A stretch of 64,000 nt of DNA. Origin: Limnohabitans sp. (GTDB taxonomy: Bacteria > Pseudomonadota > Gammaproteobacteria > Burkholderiales > Burkholderiaceae_C). The position numbers and the translations under genes were made by a program. Shown piece after piece: positions 38,599-48,875 of the stretch; positions within the stretch are counted from its first letter, which is position 1; every line of letters begins with the position of its first letter. Where the stretch lies: assembly GCF_030158565.1 (NCBI RefSeq), contig NZ_JAOASQ010000057.1:55143-119142 (forward strand). The letters are read 5' to 3'. The notes beneath the pieces were generated by a model. The model had not been told where the DNA came from, did no database searches, and was given only the letters and a program-made list of their open reading frames with translations.

Positions 38599-40653
38599 AT
38601 GGCCATCCCCCAGTCTTTCATCCAGGAGTTGCTGTCCCGCGTCGACGTGGTCGACATCGTGGGCAAGTACGTGCAGCTCAAGAAAGGCGGCGCCAACTTC
38701 ATGGGCCTGTGCCCTTTCCACGGCGAAAAATCCCCCAGCTTCAGCGTCAGCCCCACCAAGCAGTTTTTCCACTGCTTTGGCTGCGGCAAAAACGGCAACG
38801 CCATCGGCTTTTTGATGGAACACGCGGGCATGACCTTCATCGAGGCGGTGAAGGACTTGGCCCAGCAAACCGGCATGGTGGTGCCTGAAGAACAACAATC
38901 GCCCGAAGACCGTGCACGCGCTGCAGCCCAAAAGGCCAAGCAAGACAGCCTGAGCGATGTGCTGGAAAAAGCCGGTCAGGCCTACCGCGAGCAGCTCAAA
39001 ATCACCCCACATGCCATTGACTACCTCAAGGGCCGGGGCCTGTCGGGCCAGATCGCCAAGCGCTTTGGCCTGGGCTACGCACCCGAGGGCTGGCGCAGCC
39101 TGGCCAGCGTCTTCCCCAAATACGACGACCCGCTGTTGGCCGAATCGGGCCTGGTCATCGTCAACGAAGAAGACGACAAACGTTACGACCGTTTTCGCGA
39201 CCGCATCATGTTCCCGATCCGCAACATCAAGGGCGAATGCATCGGCTTTGGTGGGCGGGTGATCGGCAGCGGCACACCCAAGTATTTCAACTCGCCCGAA
39301 ACCCCTGTCTTTCACAAAGGCCGCGAGCTGTACGGCCTGTACGAAGCCCGCGAAGCCCTGCACAGCGCGGGCTATGTGCTGGTGACCGAAGGCTACATGG
39401 ACGTGGTGGCCCTGGCCCAGCTCGGCTTTGCCAACGCCGTGGCCACGCTGGGCACAGCCTGCACGCCCGACCATGTGCAAAAGCTGTTCCGCTTCACCGA
39501 CTCGGTGGTCTTCAGCTTTGACGGCGACGGCGCAGGCCGCCGCGCCGCCCGCAAGGCGCTCGACGGTGCCCTGCCCTACGCCACCGATGTGCGCAGCATC
39601 AAGTTTTTGTTTTTGCCCGCCGAGCACGACCCCGACAGCTATGTGCGCGAGTTCGGCCAAGACGCCTTTGCCGAGCAGATCAAGCAAGCCATGCCCCTGT
39701 CGCGCTTTTTGATCGAAGCGGCCAGCGCCGACTGCGACCTGCAAACCGCCGAAGGCCGCGCACGCCTGTCCAGCCAAGCCCGCCCGCTGTGGCAACTGTT
39801 GCCCGAAGGGGCACTCAAGCAGCAATTGCTGTCGGAGCTGGCGCAACTGATCCAGTTGGAAACCTCAGGGCTCGAAAAACTCTGGGGCCAGCAAGCCGCC
39901 AGTGACCAGCGCTTTGCACCCGCAGCCCGCCCTGCGGCGGCATCCGCCTCCCAGTCGGCCAACGCGGCCTTCAGCCAAGCCAGCAGCGCAGGGCATGACG
40001 ATTACCCCCACTTTGAGCCGCACTACGTCGAGCCGCCTGCTTGGTCAGGCGCAAACACCTTTACCCCCTCGAACGGCAGCAGCTGGAAAAACAAGAACCC
40101 CAACTGGACACCCGGCTTCAAGGGCAACAGCCGCTTCAAGCGCGACCAAGCACCGCCCTACACCGGTCCGCGCACCATACCGGCCAGCCGGGCCGACCAC
40201 GCGGCACGCCTGCTGCTGAGCAATATGGCGTTGTGGGAAACGCTGGCTGGAGAAGACCACGCCATGCTGTGCGCCCTGCCAGAGCCGCACGGTCCCCTGT
40301 TCGCTTGGCTCGAATCTCAGTTCCACGAACACGGCGCACTGGGCTGGTCTGCGCTGCAAAGTGAGATGCAAGCCCAAGCCTTTGCAGATGACGCCAAACG
40401 CTGGATGGCGCAGGACAATCTGGGCACCACACCCGGCCAAGAAGACGCCACCCCGCCCGAGCCACACGAAGCACGGCAAGAGCTGCGCAGGCTGCTCAAC
40501 ATGATGTTGATCGACCGCTTGAAACAACTCGAAACCGAGGCGCTGACCCAAGCCAGCTCAGGCCAAGACCCCGAAGCCCAGCAACGCTGGCGCAGCCTGC
40601 ACGAGCGGCGCAAAGAACTCATGGCCGCAGCGGCAATCACCTCCGTTCAGTGA
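38599..40653 (+). CDS. dnaG: DNA primase
   Basis: 684 residues, somewhat longer than E. coli DnaG (581). In order: CHC2 zinc finger (CPFHGEKSPSFSV, then FFHCFGCG), Toprim polymerase core (VTEGYMDVVALAQLGFANAV, VFSFDGDGAGRRAA), a Ser/Ala/Gly/Asn/Pro-rich linker around residues 430-530, and the C-terminal helicase-binding domain. Synthesises RNA primers at the fork. Neither rpsU nor rpoD flanks it, so the classical rpsU-dnaG-rpoD operon is not present here. Confidence 0.96.
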   Translation: MAIPQSFIQELLSRVDVVDIVGKYVQLKKGGANFMGLCPFHGEKSPSFSVSPTKQFFHCFGCGKNGNAIGFLMEHAGMTFIEAVKDLAQQTGMVVPEEQQSPEDRARAAAQKAKQDSLSDVLEKAGQAYREQLKITPHAIDYLKGRGLSGQIAKRFGLGYAPEGWRSLASVFPKYDDPLLAESGLVIVNEEDDKRYDRFRDRIMFPIRNIKGECIGFGGRVIGSGTPKYFNSPETPVFHKGRELYGLYEAREALHSAGYVLVTEGYMDVVALAQLGFANAVATLGTACTPDHVQKLFRFTDSVVFSFDGDGAGRRAARKALDGALPYATDVRSIKFLFLPAEHDPDSYVREFGQDAFAEQIKQAMPLSRFLIEAASADCDLQTAEGRARLSSQARPLWQLLPEGALKQQLLSELAQLIQLETSGLEKLWGQQAASDQRFAPAARPAAASASQSANAAFSQASSAGHDDYPHFEPHYVEPPAWSGANTFTPSNGSSWKNKNPNWTPGFKGNSRFKRDQAPPYTGPRTIPASRADHAARLLLSNMALWETLAGEDHAMLCALPEPHGPLFAWLESQFHEHGALGWSALQSEMQAQAFADDAKRWMAQDNLGTTPGQEDATPPEPHEARQELRRLLNMMLIDRLKQLETEALTQASSGQDPEAQQRWRSLHERRKELMAAAAITSVQ

Positions 40654-40701
40654 ACATCTCCTGAGGTCTCACGCGCACGGCGCAACGCCCGAAGACGGGT
40701 T

Positions 40702-41469
40702 TTACTTGCCCACCAGCTGATTGAGCTTGTCGGCCTCAAAGTTTTCGTGCGTGGCGGCGTCGCGTGGCAGCTGCACCTGTTGGTGCGCGCAGAGTTGCTC
40801 CAGCGCTTTCCAGATCATGGCGATCTGGTGTTCCTGTCCGGCGGCATTGTCGATCAAGCCGCGCATGGCCTGGCTCAGCGGGTCGTCGTTTTGCGTCACG
40901 CCATAGGCCGAAAAACCCATTTTGGACGCCACTTCTTCGCGCTTGGCATCCTGCTCGGCCTGGATGATGCGGGCCGGGTTGCCCACGGCCGTGGCCCCTG
41001 CAGGCACCGGCTTGGTCACCACCGCATTGGAGCCCACCTTGGCGCCATCGCCCACCGTGAAGCCGCCCAGCACTTTGGCGCCAGCGCCGATCACCACATT
41101 GCGGCCCAGCGTCGGGTGGCGCTTGGCCCCTTTGTAAAGCGATGTGCCGCCCAGCGTGACGCCGTGGTAAATCGTGCAGCCCTCGCCAATCTCGGCCGTC
41201 TCGCCAATCACGATGCCCATGCCGTGGTCAAAAAACACGCGCTCGCCAATCTGGGCGCCCGGGTGAATTTCAATGCCCGTCAACCAGCGCGAGATGTGCG
41301 AGATGAAGCGCCCCAGCCACTTGAAGCCGTGGTTCCAGCACCAGTGCGCACGGCGGTGCAACACCAAAGCGTGCAAACCCGGATAGCAGGTCAAGACCTC
41401 CCAAGCGGTGCGGGCCGCAGGGTCCCGGTCAAGGATGCACTGGATGTCGGAGCGAAGGCGAGAAAACAT
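40702..41469 (-). CDS. cysE: Serine O-acetyltransferase
   Basis: 255 residues. A left-handed beta-helix of hexapeptide repeats ([40 protein letters not shown]) with catalytic His in FFDHGMG, followed by VGNPARII. It makes O-acetylserine for cysteine synthesis. The C-terminal tail is longer than usual. The C-terminal Ile important for binding cysteine synthase in E. coli is replaced: it ends QLVGK. It follows trmJ by about 10 bp on the same strand. Confidence 0.93.
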   Translation of the reverse strand: MFSRLRSDIQCILDRDPAARTAWEVLTCYPGLHALVLHRRAHWCWNHGFKWLGRFISHISRWLTGIEIHPGAQIGERVFFDHGMGIVIGETAEIGEGCTIYHGVTLGGTSLYKGAKRHPTLGRNVVIGAGAKVLGGFTVGDGAKVGSNAVVTKPVPAGATAVGNPARIIQAEQDAKREEVASKMGFSAYGVTQNDDPLSQAMRGLIDNAAGQEHQIAMIWKALEQLCAHQQVQLPRDAATHENFEADKLNQLVGK

Positions 41470-41479
41470 AGCCTCTAGT

Positions 41480-42211
41480 CTATCGCTTGGCCTGAGTGGC
41501 CTGGATCATGGCCTTGGCCACCCCACGCAGGATGTGGATTTCTTCGGGGCTCAGCTCCGCCCGGTTGAACAACTGGTTCAAACGGGGCATCAGTTTTTTG
41601 GGCGCGGCCGGGTCCAGAAAACCAATGTCGGTCAACGCCTGCTCCCAATGCGTGAGCATGCCCGCGACCTGCTGCGCATCGGCCTTGTCTGCCGGTGCGA
41701 TCACGTCTTGCACCGGAAAACCGCCCAAAGCCACCCGCCAGTCGTACGCAATCACCTGGATGGCCGAGCCCAGATTGAGCGAGCCGAACTGCGGATTCGT
41801 CGGGATCGACAGCGCCACATTGCAGCGGTAAACGTCTTCGTTTTTCATGCCGAAGCGCTCGGAGCCGAACAAAAACGCCACGCTCTGCGCGGGGGCTCCC
41901 GCTTTCGTCAGCTCGGCAAAGTGCTCACGGGGCGAGCGGGTGGGCGGGCCAAAGTCGCGCGGCGTCATGGCCGTGGCACACAAATGGGTCACGCCGTCCA
42001 AAGCTTCTTCGAGCGTCTCAACCACGCGGGCTTTGGCCAGCACATCGTTGGCACCGCTGGCGCGCTGGATGGTTTCTTCCTTGCGCAGCACATTGGGCCA
42101 GCGCGGTTTGACCAGCACCAGGTCGTCAAAGCCCATGACCTTCATGGCCCGGGCGGCCGCCCCCACATTGCCGGCATGGCTGGTTTCTATCAGGATGAAT
42201 CGCGTTTGCAT
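41480..42211 (-). CDS. trmJ: tRNA (cytidine/uridine-2'-O-)-methyltransferase TrmJ
   Basis: 243 residues of the SPOUT superfamily. N-terminal [20 protein letters not shown] and the trefoil-knot segments [18 protein letters not shown] and [17 protein letters not shown] are diagnostic. Methylates position 32 of the tRNA anticodon loop. ATG 42211 is chosen; the in-frame ATG at 42226 is possible. Divergent from suhB, as in many betaproteobacteria, and followed by cysE. Confidence 0.92.
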   Translation of the reverse strand: MQTRFILIETSHAGNVGAAARAMKVMGFDDLVLVKPRWPNVLRKEETIQRASGANDVLAKARVVETLEEALDGVTHLCATAMTPRDFGPPTRSPREHFAELTKAGAPAQSVAFLFGSERFGMKNEDVYRCNVALSIPTNPQFGSLNLGSAIQVIAYDWRVALGGFPVQDVIAPADKADAQQVAGMLTHWEQALTDIGFLDPAAPKKLMPRLNQLFNRAELSPEEIHILRGVAKAMIQATQAKR

Positions 42212-42358
42212 GCCCCGATTGTCCATGCAAGACCTGCTGCCCCCGGGACAAACCGCCCCATCTGGCGCAAAAGTGCGCCACAAAAGCCCAATTTCGTGGG
42301 AAAATCATGGCTTGCCTGCGTGATCGTGCGTGGGCCCATCCCGTTCTTCACACAATTC

Positions 42359-43303
42359 ATGTCGTCCAATCTCCACCCCATGCTCAACGTGGCCATCAAG
42401 GCTGCGCGCGCCGCTGGCGCCATCATCAACCGCGCCGCGCTCGACGTTGAGGCTGTTCGCATCTCGCAAAAGCAAGTCAACGACTTTGTGACCGAGGTCG
42501 ACCACGCGAGTGAAAAAGTCATCATCGACACCCTGCTGACCGCCTACCCTGACCACGGCATCCTGGCCGAAGAGTCGGGCAGCCAGCACGGCAACCCCAA
42601 CGCTGACCACATCTGGATCATCGACCCCCTGGACGGCACGACCAACTTCATCCACGGCTTCCCTGTTTATTGCGTGAGCATTGCCCTGCAAGTGCGCGGC
42701 AAGATCGAGCAAGCCGTCATTTACGACCCCACCCGCAACGACCTGTTCACCGCCACCAAAGGCCGTGGCGCGTTCATGAACGACCGCCGCCTGCGCGTGA
42801 GCAAGCGCATCCGCCTGCAGGAATGCATCATCTCCACAGGTTTCCCCTTCCGCAAGGGCGACAACTTCAACCAGTACCTGCGCATGATGGGCGACGTGAT
42901 GCAACGCACCGCTGGCCTGCGCCGCCCAGGTTCCGCCGCCCTTGACCTGGCCTATGTGGCTGCTGGTTTCACCGATGGTTTCTTTGAAACCGGCCTCTCG
43001 CCTTGGGACGTGGCTGCAGGATCGCTGCTGGTCACCGAAGCCGGTGGCCTGATCGGCAACTTCACCGGCGAGTCCGACTTTCTGGAACAAAAAGAATGCC
43101 TGGCCGGTGCGCCGCGCATTTACGGCCAATTGGTCACGATTTTGGGCAAGTTCAGCAAATTCGCCAGCGCTGGCGACAAAGCCGCTGCGCGCAGCGCCGT
43201 CGATACGCTGAGCCGCGAACGCACCTCGGACAGCCACGACCCGGAGGCCGAAGCGCCTGACGCAGCGGCTGATGGCAGCGAACCCAAAGACGCACCGTTT
43301 TAA
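42359..43303 (+). CDS. suhB: Inositol-1-monophosphatase family protein SuhB
   Basis: 314 residues. Metal-binding motifs are [16 protein letters not shown] and [17 protein letters not shown]. In E. coli SuhB also joins rRNA antitermination complexes. The last 45 or so residues are an acidic, low-complexity extension ([16 protein letters not shown]) not needed for the fold. ATG 42359 or 42380 ([13 protein letters not shown]) could be the start. It precedes mutS by 3 bp, so the two are probably in one transcript. Confidence 0.93.
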   Translation: MSSNLHPMLNVAIKAARAAGAIINRAALDVEAVRISQKQVNDFVTEVDHASEKVIIDTLLTAYPDHGILAEESGSQHGNPNADHIWIIDPLDGTTNFIHGFPVYCVSIALQVRGKIEQAVIYDPTRNDLFTATKGRGAFMNDRRLRVSKRIRLQECIISTGFPFRKGDNFNQYLRMMGDVMQRTAGLRRPGSAALDLAYVAAGFTDGFFETGLSPWDVAAGSLLVTEAGGLIGNFTGESDFLEQKECLAGAPRIYGQLVTILGKFSKFASAGDKAAARSAVDTLSRERTSDSHDPEAEAPDAAADGSEPKDAPF

Positions 43304-43306
43304 GCC

Positions 43307-45940
43307 ATGAGCGCGCTCGACCTGAGTGCCCACACCCCCATGATGGCCCAGTACCTGGGCATCAAGGCGGAGTTTCCTGACACGCTGGTGTTCTACCGCA
43401 TGGGCGACTTTTACGAGTTGTTCTTTGCCGACGCCGAAAAAGCCGCCAGCCTGCTCGACATCACCCTCACGCGCCGTGGCCAGTCGGCAGGGCAACCGGT
43501 GGTCATGGCGGGCGTGCCCTTCCATTCGGTCGAGACCTATCTGGCCCGCCTGATCAAGCTGGGCGAATCGGTGGCGCTGTGTGAACAGGTCGGCGACGTG
43601 GCCACGGCCAAAGGCCCGGTGGAGCGCAAAGTGGTGCGCGTGGTCACCCCCGGCACCCTGACCGACACCGAGCTGCTGCCCGACAAGAGCGAAGCCATCT
43701 TGCTGGCCGTGCACCAGGCGGGCAAAAACCGCTGCGGCCTGGCGTGGCTGAGCGTCACGCAAGGCGTGGTGCATCTGGCCGAATGCGCACAAGACGAACT
43801 GGCCGACTGGATCGACCGCATCAGCCCCAGCGAATTGCTGGCCAGCGCAGGCATGACGCCCACGTTTGAGCAAAAGCTGCGCGCCCTCAAAACCACCGGG
43901 CGCGGCAGCTGGGCACTGGCCCTGCGGCCCGATTTTCAGTTTGACGCGGGCCTGGGCCAGCGCAAGCTGCTGGAGCAACTGCAAGCCGCATCACTGGCCG
44001 CCTGGAGCGCCGACACGCTGAGCGACGCCCAAGCCGCCGCTGCGGCGCTGCTCACTTACGCCGAACACACCCAAGGCCGCAGCCTGCCGCATGTGCAGCG
44101 GGTGCAGGTGCAGCGCTCGGACGCGCTCATTGACCTGCCCGCCAGCACCCGCCGCAACCTGGAGCTGACGCAAACCCTGCGCGGCGAGGATTCACCCACG
44201 CTGTTTTCGCTGCTGGACACCTGCATGACCGGCATGGGCAGCCGCCTGCTCAAAAGCTGGCTGCTGAGCCCACCGCGTGACCGCCAAGCCGCGATGGACC
44301 GCCTGCAAGCCCAAGCCGTGTTGCGCGGCGAAAGCGGTGCTGGCGTGTGGAGCAGCCTGCGCGAACAGCTCAAAGGCGCGAGCGATGTGGAGCGCATCAC
44401 CGCCCGCACCGCGCTGCGCCAGGTGCGCCCGCGCGAGCTGGTCGCCCTGCGCCATGCGCTGGCGCGTGCGGCCTCGCTGTCCACGCAACTGCAAGCCCTC
44501 AAGCCCGAGCCCGGCAGCTTGCTGGCCGGTATGGCCCGCTGGCTCACGCCGCCCACCAACTGCGCCGAGCTGCTGCAAATGGCCCTGCTTGAAGAGCCCG
44601 CTGCGCTGGTGCGCGACGGCGGCGTGATCGCCGACGGCCTGGACGCCGAGCTGGACGAGCTGCGCGGCATCCAGACCAACTGCGATGCGTTTTTGCTCGA
44701 CTTGGAAACCCGCGAAAAAGAGCGCACCGGCATTGCCAACCTGCGCGTGCAGTTCAACAAGGTGCACGGCTTTTACATCGAGGTCACGCAAGGGCAACTC
44801 GACAAAGTGCCCGACGACTACCGCCGCCGCCAGACCCTGAAAAACGCCGAGCGTTTCATCACGCCCGAGCTCAAAACCTTTGAAGACAAGGCCTTGTCGG
44901 CGCAAGAGCGGGCTCTGGCCCGCGAAAAATGGCTTTACGAAGGCCTGCTCGACCAGCTGCAGCCCTATGTGCCCGCGCTCACCGCTTTGGCGCAGGCCAT
45001 GGCTTCGCTCGACGTGCTGTGCGCCCTGACCGAGCGCTCGCTCACCCTGAATTGGTGCGCGCCCGAGTTCACCAAAGAGCCCTGCATCGAAATCCGCCAA
45101 GGCCGCCACCCGGTGGTCGAGGCGCGGCTGGCTGAAATGTCAGGCGCCAGCTTCATCGCCAACGACACGGTGCTGGGCCCGCGCCAGCGCTTGCAGATCA
45201 TCACCGGCCCCAACATGGGCGGCAAATCGACCTACATGCGCCAGGTGGCACTGATCGTGCTTTTGGCCAGCATCGGCAGCCATGTGCCCGCCAGCCGCTG
45301 CCGACTCGGCCCCATCGACGCCATCCACACCCGGATCGGCGCGGCCGACGACCTGGCCAACGCCCAATCGACCTTCATGCTGGAGATGACCGAAGCCGCG
45401 CAAATCTTGCACAGCGCCACGCCGCACAGCCTGGTGCTGATGGACGAGATCGGGCGCGGCACCTCCACCTTTGACGGCCTGGCGCTGGCCAGCGGCATCG
45501 CCACGCACCTGCACAACAAAACGCAAGCCTTTGCGCTGTTTGCCACACACTATTTCGAGCTGACCGAATTCCCGGCCACGCACAGCGCCGCCGTCAACAT
45601 GCATGTGAGCGCGGCCGAGTCCGGCGCGTCCATCGTGTTTTTGCACGAGCTACAACCCGGCCCCGCCAGTAAAAGCTATGGCGTGCAGGTGGCGCGGCTG
45701 GCGGGCATGCCTGCTGCCGTGCTCAACCACGCCCGCCATGCGCTTAGCGCGCTCGAGTCGGGCGCGCAAGATGCTCGCGCCCAAGTGGACCTGTTTGCCC
45801 CGCCGCCCGAAGCCGAAGCCGCTGGCCCCACCGCTGTCGAAGCGGCCCTGGCCCAAATCAACCCCGACGCCTTGAGCCCCCGCGAGGCGCTCGATGCCCT
45901 GTATGCCTTGCAGCGCCTGCTGCCGAAAAATCAAGAGTGA
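43307..45940 (+). CDS. mutS: DNA mismatch repair protein MutS
   Basis: 877 residues, full length. The mismatch-reading motif is FYE in [11 protein letters not shown]. Walker A is [13 protein letters not shown], Walker B is [18 protein letters not shown], and the HTH dimerisation region precedes the C-terminal Pro/Glu-rich tail. The gene is markedly GC-rich. Four bases separate its stop from the Anbu start, suggesting co-transcription of a repair gene and a protease-like gene. Confidence 0.98.
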   Translation: MSALDLSAHTPMMAQYLGIKAEFPDTLVFYRMGDFYELFFADAEKAASLLDITLTRRGQSAGQPVVMAGVPFHSVETYLARLIKLGESVALCEQVGDVATAKGPVERKVVRVVTPGTLTDTELLPDKSEAILLAVHQAGKNRCGLAWLSVTQGVVHLAECAQDELADWIDRISPSELLASAGMTPTFEQKLRALKTTGRGSWALALRPDFQFDAGLGQRKLLEQLQAASLAAWSADTLSDAQAAAAALLTYAEHTQGRSLPHVQRVQVQRSDALIDLPASTRRNLELTQTLRGEDSPTLFSLLDTCMTGMGSRLLKSWLLSPPRDRQAAMDRLQAQAVLRGESGAGVWSSLREQLKGASDVERITARTALRQVRPRELVALRHALARAASLSTQLQALKPEPGSLLAGMARWLTPPTNCAELLQMALLEEPAALVRDGGVIADGLDAELDELRGIQTNCDAFLLDLETREKERTGIANLRVQFNKVHGFYIEVTQGQLDKVPDDYRRRQTLKNAERFITPELKTFEDKALSAQERALAREKWLYEGLLDQLQPYVPALTALAQAMASLDVLCALTERSLTLNWCAPEFTKEPCIEIRQGRHPVVEARLAEMSGASFIANDTVLGPRQRLQIITGPNMGGKSTYMRQVALIVLLASIGSHVPASRCRLGPIDAIHTRIGAADDLANAQSTFMLEMTEAAQILHSATPHSLVLMDEIGRGTSTFDGLALASGIATHLHNKTQAFALFATHYFELTEFPATHSAAVNMHVSAAESGASIVFLHELQPGPASKSYGVQVARLAGMPAAVLNHARHALSALESGAQDARAQVDLFAPPPEAEAAGPTAVEAALAQINPDALSPREALDALYALQRLLPKNQE

Positions 45941-45944
45941 ATTC

Positions 45945-46772
45945 ATGACTTATTGCGTTGCCGTCAAAACCCGAGCAGGTCTGGTGTTCCTCTCAGATTC
46001 CCGCACCAATGCGGGCCTGGACCAGATCAGCACCTTCCGCAAAATGATCGTCTATGAAAAAGCGGGCGACCGCTTCATGACTTTGTTGTCAGCGGGCAAC
46101 CTGAGCATTTCTCAATCAGTGCGCGAAGTGCTGCAGATTGAAAAACTGGTCGAGCCTGGCCAAGACGAACCGCTCACCATCTGGAACGCCAAGAGCATGT
46201 TCGATGCGACCCGCGTGCTGGGCGCAGCCGTGCGCCGCGTGTACGAGCGCGATGCCGCAGCCCTCAAAGCCTCGGGCGTGGAGTTCAACGTGTCCATGAT
46301 CTTCGGCGGCCAGATCGGCGGCGAGGGCATGCGCTTGTTCCAAGTCTATTCGCCCGGCAACTTCATCGAAGCGACTGACGAAACGCCTTACTTCCAGATT
46401 GGCGAGTCCAAATACGGCAAGCCCGTGCTCGACCGCGTCATCACGCCCGACACCCCGCTGGACGAAGCCGCCAAGTGCGCCCTGGTGTCGATGGACTCGA
46501 CCCTCAAATCCAACCTGTCAGTCGGCTTGCCGCTGGACATGGTGGTCTACAAAGCGGGCAGCCTGCAAACCGACCGCATCATGTGCATCGACGAGCACAA
46601 CCCCTACTTTCAGATGCTGCGCTCCAGCTGGGGCGACAAACTGCGCCAGATGTTCGACAGCATCGAAGACCCCATGTGGAACGGCGGCGCGACCGACATC
46701 CCGCTCATGGTGCCGCCCACCCGCAATGCCTTGCTCAAGAAAATCACCACACCAGACGAAAAACTGATCTGA
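45945..46772 (+). CDS. Anbu, ancestral-type proteasome-like peptidase
   Basis: 275 residues of the Ntn-hydrolase proteasome superfamily, Anbu class (COG3484-like). After removal of Met the N-terminal nucleophile would be Thr1 (TYCVAVKTRAGLVFLSDSRT), with Asp17 in SDSRTNAG and a Lys near position 32 in STFRKM. The C-terminal extension (PYFQMLRSSWGDKLRQMF) is typical of Anbu. Anbu commonly sits with ATP-grasp, alpha-E and transglutaminase-like genes; here it sits between mutS and an alpha/beta hydrolase. Physiological substrates are unknown. Confidence 0.87.
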   Translation: MTYCVAVKTRAGLVFLSDSRTNAGLDQISTFRKMIVYEKAGDRFMTLLSAGNLSISQSVREVLQIEKLVEPGQDEPLTIWNAKSMFDATRVLGAAVRRVYERDAAALKASGVEFNVSMIFGGQIGGEGMRLFQVYSPGNFIEATDETPYFQIGESKYGKPVLDRVITPDTPLDEAAKCALVSMDSTLKSNLSVGLPLDMVVYKAGSLQTDRIMCIDEHNPYFQMLRSSWGDKLRQMFDSIEDPMWNGGATDIPLMVPPTRNALLKKITTPDEKLI

Positions 46773-47575
46773 TGGCCGCCCGCATCGTCTTCTCGCACGG
46801 CAACAGCTTTCCGGCCAGCACTTACCGGGTCTTGTTCGACAGCCTGCGTCAGCGCGGGTTTGAAGTCGATGCGGTCGAAAAATTTGGCCACGACCCGAAA
46901 TACCCGGTCACCAACAACTGGCCGCACCTGGTGCAGCAGTTGGCTGACTTTGCGCGTGAAAGACAAAGTGACAGCGAACCCGCCTTTTTGGTGGGCCACT
47001 CACTGGGCGGCATCCTGAGCCTGATGTGCGCAGCCCGTCACCCCGAGCTGGCGCGTGGCGTGGTGCTGATCGACTCGCCCGTGCTGGGCGGCTGGCGCGC
47101 CACCACGCTGGGCCTGGCCAAACGCACCCCTTTGATCGGGGCGCTTTCACCCGGACGCATCAGCCAAAAGCGCCGCCACCACTGGCCCAGCGCACAGGCC
47201 GCGCTGGAGAGTTTTCAGCACAAAAAATCCTTTGCCCGCTTGGACCCGCAGGTCTTGCGCGACTACATCGAGCACGGCACGCACGACGAAGGCGGCCAGC
47301 GCGTGCTCAGTTTTGACCGCGATGTGGAAACCGCGATCTACAACAGCCTGCCGCACAAACTCGACAGCCTGCTCAAGCGCCACCCGCTCAAATGCCCTGC
47401 GGCCTTCATCGGCGGCACGCACTCGGCCGAAATGCGCCAGGCGGGGGCAGAACTGACCCACAAGGTGGTCAAGGGCCGCATCATGATGCTCGACGGCTCA
47501 CACCTGTTCCCCATGGAAAAGCCCCTGGCCACGGCAGCGGCCATCGAAGCAACGCTGCGCAACATCGGGGCCTGA
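46772..47575 (+). CDS. Alpha/beta hydrolase
   Basis: 267 residues. Nucleophile elbow FLVGHSLGGILSL (Ser) and the late His in LDGSHLFPMEKP are clear; the oxyanion region is VFSHGNSFPAS. It resembles putative esterases/lipases of unknown substrate. Start ATG 46772 shares its A with the Anbu stop (TGATG), a strong sign of translational coupling. The product therefore may work with Anbu, but no association is established. Confidence 0.85.
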   Translation: MAARIVFSHGNSFPASTYRVLFDSLRQRGFEVDAVEKFGHDPKYPVTNNWPHLVQQLADFARERQSDSEPAFLVGHSLGGILSLMCAARHPELARGVVLIDSPVLGGWRATTLGLAKRTPLIGALSPGRISQKRRHHWPSAQAALESFQHKKSFARLDPQVLRDYIEHGTHDEGGQRVLSFDRDVETAIYNSLPHKLDSLLKRHPLKCPAAFIGGTHSAEMRQAGAELTHKVVKGRIMMLDGSHLFPMEKPLATAAAIEATLRNIGA

Positions 47576-47596
47576 TCCGTTCGTGAAAGTCACCAT

Positions 47597-47792
47597 CCCG
47601 GACTTGAAGCCAAACTCGTCATCCTGGACTTGATCCAAAACTCGTCATCCCGGACTTGATCCGGGATCCATGACTTGCAGGAGAGATGGCCCCCGGGTCT
47701 TCGCCCGGGGTGACAGAACAAGGTCTTCGCCCGGGGTGACAAAAACAAGTTCCTCGTCGAGATGACAAGACAACTTTTCAGCCGGGGGTCAC
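47597..47792. repeat. REP-like palindromic repeat cluster B
   Basis: Downstream of the hydrolase gene and convergent uppP. Contains CCCGGACTTGATCCGGG (47650-47666) flanked by degenerate copies, and a perfect CCCCGGG-tcttcg-CCCGGGG hairpin (47691-47710) followed by GTGACA, with further half-copies to about 47792. Same units and same order as cluster A at 6.2 kb. It fills the whole 255-bp gap and may also act as a terminator for both genes. Confidence 0.85.
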
Positions 47793-47830
47793 AAAACAAC
47801 GTCTCTGACCGACTCAAGCCCCGAAAAAAC

Positions 47831-48655
47831 TCATGGTGCCCAAGTCACCAAACCGCTGTAGCTGGTGCCCAGAACCACCAAGCCGAACACGATCCGGTAC
47901 CAGGCGAAGACCTCAAAGCTGTGGCTGGAGATGAACTTGAGCAGCCAGCGCACGCACACCCAAGCGCTGATGAAAGAGAACAACAAGCCGACACCAAACA
48001 TCGGCGCATCGGCCATGCTGAGCAAGGCGCGTTCTTTGTACAGGCTGTAAGCCCCCGCGCCAATCAGCGTGGGAATCGCCAGGTAAAAAGAAAAGTCCGT
48101 CGCCGCCTTGCGCGACAAGCCCAACAGCATGCCGCCAATGATGGTGGCGCCGCTGCGGCTGGTGCCCGGGATCATGGCCAGGCACTGCACTAGGCCCACC
48201 TTGAGCGCATCGCGCCCGCGCATGTCTTCCACCTCGTGGATGCGCACCGTGCTGGCGGGACGACGCTCAGCCCACAAGATGATCAAACCGCCCACGATGA
48301 ACGTGCTGGCCACAACGCCCGGGGTGAACAAATGCGCCTTGATGGCCTTGCCCAGCAGCAAGCCCAAAATCACTGCGGGCACAAAGCCGATGAACACATT
48401 GAAAGCAAAGCGCTGCGCCGCCGCGCTGTGTGGCAAGGCCTGGATGGTCGAGCTGATCTTTTGCCAATACACGATGATCACCGCCAGGATGGCCCCGGTC
48501 TGAATGGCAATTTCAAATACCTTGGACTTGTCATCATGCAGCCCCAGCAAATGACCGGCCAAGATCAAATGCCCCGTAGAAGAGATCGGCAAAAACTCTG
48601 TCAAACCTTCGACCAGCCCCATCACGGCGGCTTTGATCAGCAATAAAGAATCCAC
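47831..48655 (-). CDS. uppP: Undecaprenyl-diphosphatase
   Basis: 274 residues, matching the E. coli length, with about eight membrane helices. Conserved active-site regions are [20 protein letters not shown] and [12 protein letters not shown]. Recycles undecaprenyl pyrophosphate for peptidoglycan and O-antigen synthesis; often annotated as bacitracin resistance. GTG 48655 is chosen: GGAG lies five bases upstream and the protein then begins [10 protein letters not shown] as in relatives. The start region is duplicated at 49.4 kb. Confidence 0.94.
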   Translation of the reverse strand: MDSLLLIKAAVMGLVEGLTEFLPISSTGHLILAGHLLGLHDDKSKVFEIAIQTGAILAVIIVYWQKISSTIQALPHSAAAQRFAFNVFIGFVPAVILGLLLGKAIKAHLFTPGVVASTFIVGGLIILWAERRPASTVRIHEVEDMRGRDALKVGLVQCLAMIPGTSRSGATIIGGMLLGLSRKAATDFSFYLAIPTLIGAGAYSLYKERALLSMADAPMFGVGLLFSFISAWVCVRWLLKFISSHSFEVFAWYRIVFGLVVLGTSYSGLVTWAP

Positions 48656-48687
48656 AAGTACTCCAGAAATTTGGAATGGATTATCGC
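48615..48687 (-). repeat. 73-bp direct repeat, copy A (uppP start region)
   Basis: Covers the uppP ribosome-binding site, GTG start and first 13 or so codons. Matches 49419-49490 in the same orientation, with about six substitutions and one 1-base gap (about 90% identity by eye). Confidence 0.9.
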
Positions 48688-48771
48688 TCGCAGGGCTGCG
48701 CATCAGACTCAATGAAGGAATCATCATCAGAACCTGTGTCAAAGTACTGTTTAAAAAATCAAGGAGGAACC

Positions 48772-48873
48772 ATGCAGTGGATTGATGTATCGGCTTGTTT
48801 GGTGACTGGCGCATTCACTTTGCTGCCAGGACGCTTGTTGGGCCAATGGCTTTGGTTTGGGTCTGTGGGGTGA
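48772..48873 (+). CDS. Small hydrophobic ORF (33 aa) upstream of the aspartic protease
   Basis: 33 codons, [20 protein letters not shown] at its start, ending [10 protein letters not shown]. It has one of the best ribosome sites in the window (AAGGAGGAACC before ATG) and stops 2 bp before the protease ATG. It may be a small membrane-associated peptide or a leader whose translation opens the downstream start. No homologue is recognised. Confidence 0.55.
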   Translation: MQWIDVSACLVTGAFTLLPGRLLGQWLWFGSVG

Positions 48874-48875
48874 GT

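Noticed and set aside
42305-43984. A 559-codon minus-strand frame opposite suhB and mutS
   Set aside because: Crosses two conserved plus-strand genes; GC-rich codon bias creates such long shadows throughout this window.
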